Part shown: positions 60,208 through 64,000 of the stretch, one piece after another
Layout: each line of letters starts with the position of its first letter
How positions within the stretch are numbered: position 1 is the stretch's first letter
Assembly (NCBI GenBank): GCA_937921595.1
Contig: CAKZTD010000136.1
Span: 16,608-80,607, forward strand
Reading direction: 5' to 3'
DNA: 64,000 bases
Origin: an uncultured Saprospiraceae bacterium
Lineage (GTDB): Bacteria > Bacteroidota > Bacteroidia > Chitinophagales > Saprospiraceae
Notes under the pieces: generated by a model
The model's database searches: none
The model's input: the letters and a program-made list of their open reading frames with translations, nothing else
Told to the model about the DNA's origin: nothing
Made by a program: the position numbers and the translations under genes

Positions 60208-61293
60208 TTATTTCTCATCAAAATCTACCACAATCTTTTCCGTCCTTGGATGCGACTGGCAAGTCAAAATAAAACCTGCTTCCACCTCTTCTGGTTCCAA
60301 TGCATAATTCACCGTCATCTCTACTTCACCCTCAATTAATTTAGCTCGGCAAGTACAACAAACCCCACCTTTACAGGCATAAGGTAAATCTGCTCCTTCT
60401 TTAAGTGCTGCATCCAAAACAGATTCGCCATCGTAAGCCAATGGGAAATCAATAAAGTCACCATCCAATCTGATCGTCACTTTACTTGCTTTTGTTGAAT
60501 CAAAAGTTGGCGCTTTGCTAGGTGCATTTGTTTTAATAAGAGGCTTTTTATCTGGAGAACTAAAAAGTTCTACATGGATTTTTGATTTTTCAATATCAAG
60601 AGATTCCAAAGCATCGCGTATAGCCAACATCATAGGTTCCGGTCCGCAAATAAAATACTCATCAATTTGATTCGGATCAAAAAGCAACTTCGCATATTGC
60701 AATGTTTTTTCAGTAGAAATATATCCATTAAAAAGCGGTGATTCCAAACGTTCTTCACTGAATACATGATGAACCGTTAAGCGATCCATGAATTCATTTT
60801 TCAAAGCTTCAATGTCTTCTCTAAAAATGATAGAATCAAATCCACGGTTTCCATAGAAAAGCGTAAAAGTACTTTCCTTTTCCGTTTGCAATACTGTTTT
60901 TAAAATAGAAATAACCGGTGTGATTCCACTACCCCCAGCAAAGCCAACGTACTGCTTGGTTTGGGTTGGTTTAACCTCCGAGTGAAAACGTCCCATCGGT
61001 GTCATAACATCTAGGGTATCTCCAACTTGCAAAACTTGATTGGCGTAGGTTGAAAATTTTCCAAAAGGAACTTGCTTAATCGCTACTCTTAATTCGCCAT
61101 CAAGTGGACTCACACATACCGAGTAATTTCGTCTGACTTCTTCACCATTTAGCTCAGTTTTCAAGGTCAGGTATTGTCCTTGAATAAACTCGTATTCTGT
61201 AACTAGTGCTTCTGGTACTTCGAAAGCTACGGAAACAGCGTCTTCTGTTTCTCTTCGGATATCTTTGACTATTAATTGATGGAACTTCGGCAT
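60208..61293 (-). CDS. paaE: Phenylacetyl-CoA epoxidase reductase PaaE
   Basis: PaaE transfers electrons from NADPH via FAD and a [2Fe-2S] cluster to the PaaA di-iron centre. The 361-residue protein has the FAD motif RRNYSVC near 54-60, NAD(P)-binding GFAGGSGITPVISIL near 112-126, and a C-terminal plant-type ferredoxin. Its cluster cysteines are in CKGGVCCTC (C-x4-C-x2-C) with the last Cys in ILTCQSHP. Length matches PaaE (356). It is separate from paaABCD by 3 kb on the same strand and forms a unit with the TetR gene. Confidence 0.95.
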   Translation of the reverse strand: MPKFHQLIVKDIRRETEDAVSVAFEVPEALVTEYEFIQGQYLTLKTELNGEEVRRNYSVCVSPLDGELRVAIKQVPFGKFSTYANQVLQVGDTLDVMTPMGRFHSEVKPTQTKQYVGFAGGSGITPVISILKTVLQTEKESTFTLFYGNRGFDSIIFREDIEALKNEFMDRLTVHHVFSEERLESPLFNGYISTEKTLQYAKLLFDPNQIDEYFICGPEPMMLAIRDALESLDIEKSKIHVELFSSPDKKPLIKTNAPSKAPTFDSTKASKVTIRLDGDFIDFPLAYDGESVLDAALKEGADLPYACKGGVCCTCRAKLIEGEVEMTVNYALEPEEVEAGFILTCQSHPRTEKIVVDFDEK

Positions 61294-61332
61294 TTCTTTA
61301 TCTTATTTGGTAAAGAACAAATGATTTAAAAA

Positions 61333-61348
61333 ACGAATGTGCGTTCGT
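61333..61348. promoter_or_regulatory. Putative TetR operator upstream of paaE
   Basis: ACGAATGTGCGTTCGT has ACGAA/TTCGT arms and is identical at 12 of 16 positions to the palindrome at 57254-57269. It lies 40 bp before the paaE start. On the minus strand TATATTTG (61359-61352), an exact -7 consensus, adjoins it. Confidence 0.6.
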
Positions 61349-61513
61349 ATGCAAATATATGGAAATATTCCTTAAGAATAAAGAGGGGAGCTTAAACTTT
61401 AGTGGGAATTGCAGAAAATATTAAACCATTGATTAAGCAATCACTAGGGGGAAGGGCGATCACAAGCGAAGCGATATCTATGGTCGATCTCCTCAGCCAT
61501 TACCCCACGCAAA

Positions 61514-61547
61514 AAAAGTGTATCCCACAACCGCAGAATACACTTTT
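61514..61547 (-). terminator. Intrinsic terminator of rpsT
   Basis: AAAAGTGTAT (61514-61523) pairs with ATACACTTTT (61538-61547). On the minus strand a T-run follows at 61517-61511. It closes the S20 transcript 22 bp after its stop. Confidence 0.85.
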
Positions 61548-61568
61548 AAAAAACATCTTAGATTAATA

Positions 61569-61820
61569 CTAAAGTCCGCTAACGAATTTCGTCAACTTAC
61601 CTTTAAGATTAGATGCTTTATTCTTGTGCCAGGTATTTCTCTTCGCTAAGCGATCGATCATACTTACAACTTTAGGTAGAAACTTTGCAGCTTCCCCAGA
61701 GTCTTCCATCTCACGTAGCTTCTTGATAGCTGTACGAGTAGATTTTTTGTAATAACGATTGTGAACACGTTTCACCTCGTCCTGACGAATTCTTTTCTTT
61801 GCTGATTTATGATGTGCCAT
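61569..61820 (-). CDS. rpsT: 30S ribosomal protein S20
   Basis: The 83-residue basic protein has the S20 pattern: HHKSAKKRIRQDEVKRVHNRYYKKSTRTAIKKL, here split as HKSAKKRIRQDEVKRVHNR near 3-21 and STRTAIKKLREME near 27-39. The end reads RLAKRNTWHKNKASNLKGKLTKFV, of which NTWHKNKASNLKGKL is diagnostic. It binds the 5' domain of 16S rRNA. Promoter TAAATTTG lies 36 bp upstream (minus strand). Confidence 0.96.
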   Translation of the reverse strand: MAHHKSAKKRIRQDEVKRVHNRYYKKSTRTAIKKLREMEDSGEAAKFLPKVVSMIDRLAKRNTWHKNKASNLKGKLTKFVSGL

Positions 61821-62123
61821 AATATTGAAAAATATCTATTTTTAATTTCGGAGTGCAAATTTAGGCATTTTGTATTGAATATGAAACATTTACCTAGAAT
61901 TATTTTCAAAAATAGTATTTAAAGCCGTTAAATTATAGGGTATCTTTATAAAAAATCTACGATATTTGCGGAGATAAGCGAGAAAAGACTGAAATCTCTT
62001 TCCATTATTACAAATTTCATCGGAACAATTGGTTTTTAAAAACGTTTCATTATAAGCCTAATTTCAGGCATTTCTAGCGAAAATTATGATGATAATTCCG
62101 TTTAAACTGAAAATGACTATTCA
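61821..62123. other. 303-bp divergent region between rpsT and sucA
   Basis: On the minus strand TAAATTTG (61863-61856) is an exact -7 element for rpsT, with TTTC near its -33 position. For sucA a near match, GATATTTG at 61961-61968, would leave a leader of about 150 nt. No gene or clear structured RNA is visible. Confidence 0.5.
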
Positions 62124-64000
62124 ATGAGTGACTATTCCTACGTATTTAACGCACATCCTACTTTTATCGAATCGATGTATGAAAAATATCGCCAAAACCC
62201 TACATCAGTTGAAGATGGATGGCGAACATTTTTCCAAGGTTTTGAATTTGCAGCCAATAAGAATGGAAAAGCTGAATCCAACGGCAGTTCCAATGGCCAT
62301 GTAACAAATGCCGTAAGCCCAAAAGAATTTGGTGTGCTTTCAATTATTCATGGTTTCAGAAGCCGCGGACATTTATTATCGACAACCAATCCAATTCGGG
62401 AAAGACGAGATAGAGCACCTCACCTAGATCTTGCTGATTACAATTTAACAGATACAAATCTTAGCGAAGTATTTGTAGCTGGAGAGGAGATCGGTTTGAA
62501 GAATGCAACGCTTCAGCAAATTATAGATCGACTTAATGAGGTCTATTGTGGGAACCTAGGAGTAGAAGGTGCTCATATTGAAAATCGAGAGAAAAGAATG
62601 TGGCTTCGTGAAAAACTGGAAAGCCGGGCTTCTGGTGATTATGGTTTGAGTATCGAAAAGAAAAAACGTATCCTCGAAAAATTAAATGGAGCGGTAGGTT
62701 TTGAAAATTTCTTGCACACTAAATATATTGGCCAAAAACGTTTTTCTCTTGAAGGAGGAGAAACAACGATTGCTGCACTAGATGCTATAATCAATACTGC
62801 AGCTGATGATAAAGTAGAAGAAGTAATTATAGGGATGGCGCACCGTGGCCGATTAAATGTTCTGGCAAATATCATGGGGAAAACCTATGAGCAGGTATTT
62901 AATGAATTTGAAGGGACAGCAGTACCTAATTTGAGTTTTGGAGATGGTGATGTAAAATACCATCTTGGATTTTCTTCTCAAGTAAAAACATTATCTGGAA
63001 AGAATATTCATTTAAAACTTGCTCCAAATCCTTCTCACTTGGAATCTGTGAACACAGTAGTGGAAGGTTTTGCAAGAGCAAAAGCGGATATTCTTTATGG
63101 AAGTGATTATGATAAAATATTGCCGATCTTAATTCATGGAGATGCTGCGATTGCTGGTCAAGGTGTTTCTTATGAGACGGTTCAGATGAGTCAACTCGAA
63201 GGTTATTATACTGGAGGAACGATTCACTTTGTGATCAATAACCAAATTGGATTTACTACAGATTTCGATGATGCGAGATCGTCGACTTATTGTACAGCGG
63301 CAGCGAGTTTAGTTCAAGCTCCTGTTTTTCATGTTAATGGAGATGATCCAGAAGCTGTAGTTTATGCAGTAGAATTGGCAACCGAATATCGACAACTTTT
63401 TAATAACGATGTATTCATCGATATGGTTTGTTACCGTAAACACGGACACAACGAGGGAGACGATCCTAAGTTTACACAACCACAGATGTATGACTATATT
63501 AAAAAACATAGCGATCCACGAGAAATTTATTCTAAAAAATTAATAGAAAGTGGAGCTTTTGCGGAAGGAGAGGTTGAAAAGATTGAAACGCAATTCTGGG
63601 CAGATCTTCAAGCTCGTTTGGATTACGTAAAACAAAAACCGCTTCCGTATGATTACCAAAAACCGGAGTTGGCTTGGAGGAAATTAAAGAAATCTACAGA
63701 TCCCAAAGATTTTGAAACCTCACCAGATACAGGTATCTCAAAACGGACTGTCAATAAGGTAATCAAACACTTAATGACGATACCAGAAGAATTAAATCCA
63801 TTAGCAAAAGTGCTTCGTCTTTTAAAAGGAAAGCAAAAATTGCTAGATGAAAATAATTTGGATTGGGCAATGGCAGAGCTCTTAGCTTATGGTTCTATTT
63901 TATTAGAAAAGAGAAACATCAGAATGAGCGGGCAGGATGTCAAACGTGGAACTTTCTCTCACCGACATGCCATTTTTAATGATACAAAAACTTTCGAAGA
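62124..64000 (+). CDS. sucA: 2-oxoglutarate dehydrogenase E1 component, partial at the window end
   Basis: The frame from ATG 62124 (MSDYSYVFNAHPTFIESMY) stays open for 625 codons to the window edge. SucA decarboxylates 2-oxoglutarate with thiamine diphosphate in the TCA cycle. Landmarks are DGWRTFFQGFEF near 31-42, ETTIAALDAI then IGMAHRGRLNVLANIMGK, SSQVKTLSGKNIHLKLAPNPSHLE split around HLKLAPNPSHLE, and GDAAIAGQGVSYETVQMS. These are followed by the TPP-binding region INNQIGFTT and KHGHNEGDDP. Only the N-terminal two-thirds is present; the stop and the E2 gene lie beyond 64000. Confidence 0.96.
   Translation, partial: MSDYSYVFNAHPTFIESMYEKYRQNPTSVEDGWRTFFQGFEFAANKNGKAESNGSSNGHVTNAVSPKEFGVLSIIHGFRSRGHLLSTTNPIRERRDRAPHLDLADYNLTDTNLSEVFVAGEEIGLKNATLQQIIDRLNEVYCGNLGVEGAHIENREKRMWLREKLESRASGDYGLSIEKKKRILEKLNGAVGFENFLHTKYIGQKRFSLEGGETTIAALDAIINTAADDKVEEVIIGMAHRGRLNVLANIMGKTYEQVFNEFEGTAVPNLSFGDGDVKYHLGFSSQVKTLSGKNIHLKLAPNPSHLESVNTVVEGFARAKADILYGSDYDKILPILIHGDAAIAGQGVSYETVQMSQLEGYYTGGTIHFVINNQIGFTTDFDDARSSTYCTAAASLVQAPVFHVNGDDPEAVVYAVELATEYRQLFNNDVFIDMVCYRKHGHNEGDDPKFTQPQMYDYIKKHSDPREIYSKKLIESGAFAEGEVEKIETQFWADLQARLDYVKQKPLPYDYQKPELAWRKLKKSTDPKDFETSPDTGISKRTVNKVIKHLMTIPEELNPLAKVLRLLKGKQKLLDENNLDWAMAELLAYGSILLEKRNIRMSGQDVKRGTFSHRHAIFNDTKTFE

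Noticed and set aside
1-64000. tRNA, rRNA, tmRNA, SRP RNA and RNase P
   Set aside because: I looked for T-loop GGTTCRA words and for conserved RNase P, SRP and tmRNA signatures in the gaps and found none. A covariance search would be needed to be certain.

Overview
The window reads as ordinary chromosome of a low-GC Bacteroidota bacterium. Support comes from a T9SS-type cargo protein (51506-54235), many short lipoproteins with Bacteroidota-style signal peptides, promoters of the TTTG-N19/20-TAnnTTTG type (clearest at paaA, paaG, iscS, rpsT), single-gene IscA and S20, and near absence of strong Shine-Dalgarno sites. The mix of a Ras-like GTPase cluster, phenylacetate catabolism and methylmalonyl-CoA genes would suit a marine saprospiral or cytophagal lineage, but that placement is inference. 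No rRNA, tRNA, transposase, phage or CRISPR array was recognised.

Layout. 1-10.3 kb: exported and envelope proteins, a TMTC-like glycosyltransferase, an M81 peptidase lipoprotein, a glucosaminidase, dprA, alkaline phosphatase and lipA. 10.7-13.7 kb (minus): a compact four-gene cluster of coiled-coil protein, longin-like protein, Ras-like GTPase and a degenerate histidine-kinase-like protein. 14-19.6 kb: upp, a sodium/solute symporter, hypothetical proteins and a low-molecular-weight tyrosine phosphatase. 19.7-24.7 kb: meaB and a shortened mutA on the minus strand, separated by a plus-strand block holding two structured RNA candidates and two lipoproteins. 24.8-26.9 kb: iscS-iscU-iscA. 27-34.7 kb: short-chain dehydrogenase, arylsulfatase, PAS histidine kinase, two membrane proteins and an enoyl-CoA hydratase. 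35.1-40.7 kb (minus): ABC transporter, YtrA-type GntR regulator, GIN-domain protein and a serine hydrolase. 41.3-43.7 kb: a PqqB-like lipoprotein overlapping paaY, and a BI-1 protein. 44.3-47.4 kb: DUF4956-HlyD-TolC, three overlapping genes. 47.4-61.3 kb: phenylacetate genes (paaH, paaG, paaABCD, paaE with a TetR gene) interleaved with a BNR-repeat protein, a MoaD-like protein, a T9SS cargo protein and a YpfJ-type protease. 61.5-64 kb: rpsT, and sucA running off the end.

How genes work together. The paa genes supply the whole phenylacetyl-CoA epoxidase (PaaABC, PaaD maturation factor, PaaE reductase), the ring isomerase PaaG, the dehydrogenase PaaH and the hexapeptide protein PaaY. The ligase PaaK, ring-opening PaaZ and thiolase are not here. 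A shared inverted repeat (ACGAA...TTCGT) lies upstream of both paaA and paaE, and a TetR gene follows paaE, so one regulator probably controls both units. MeaB and MutA belong to the propionyl/methylmalonyl-CoA route, and SucA to the TCA cycle into which both pathways feed.

The least explained features are the GTPase cluster, the DUF4956-HlyD-TolC operon, an 85-bp array between paaC and paaD in which an 8-bp repeat alternates with short palindromes of different sequence, a 210-bp direct repeat flanking moaD-paaH, and the structured region 21.1-21.6 kb.
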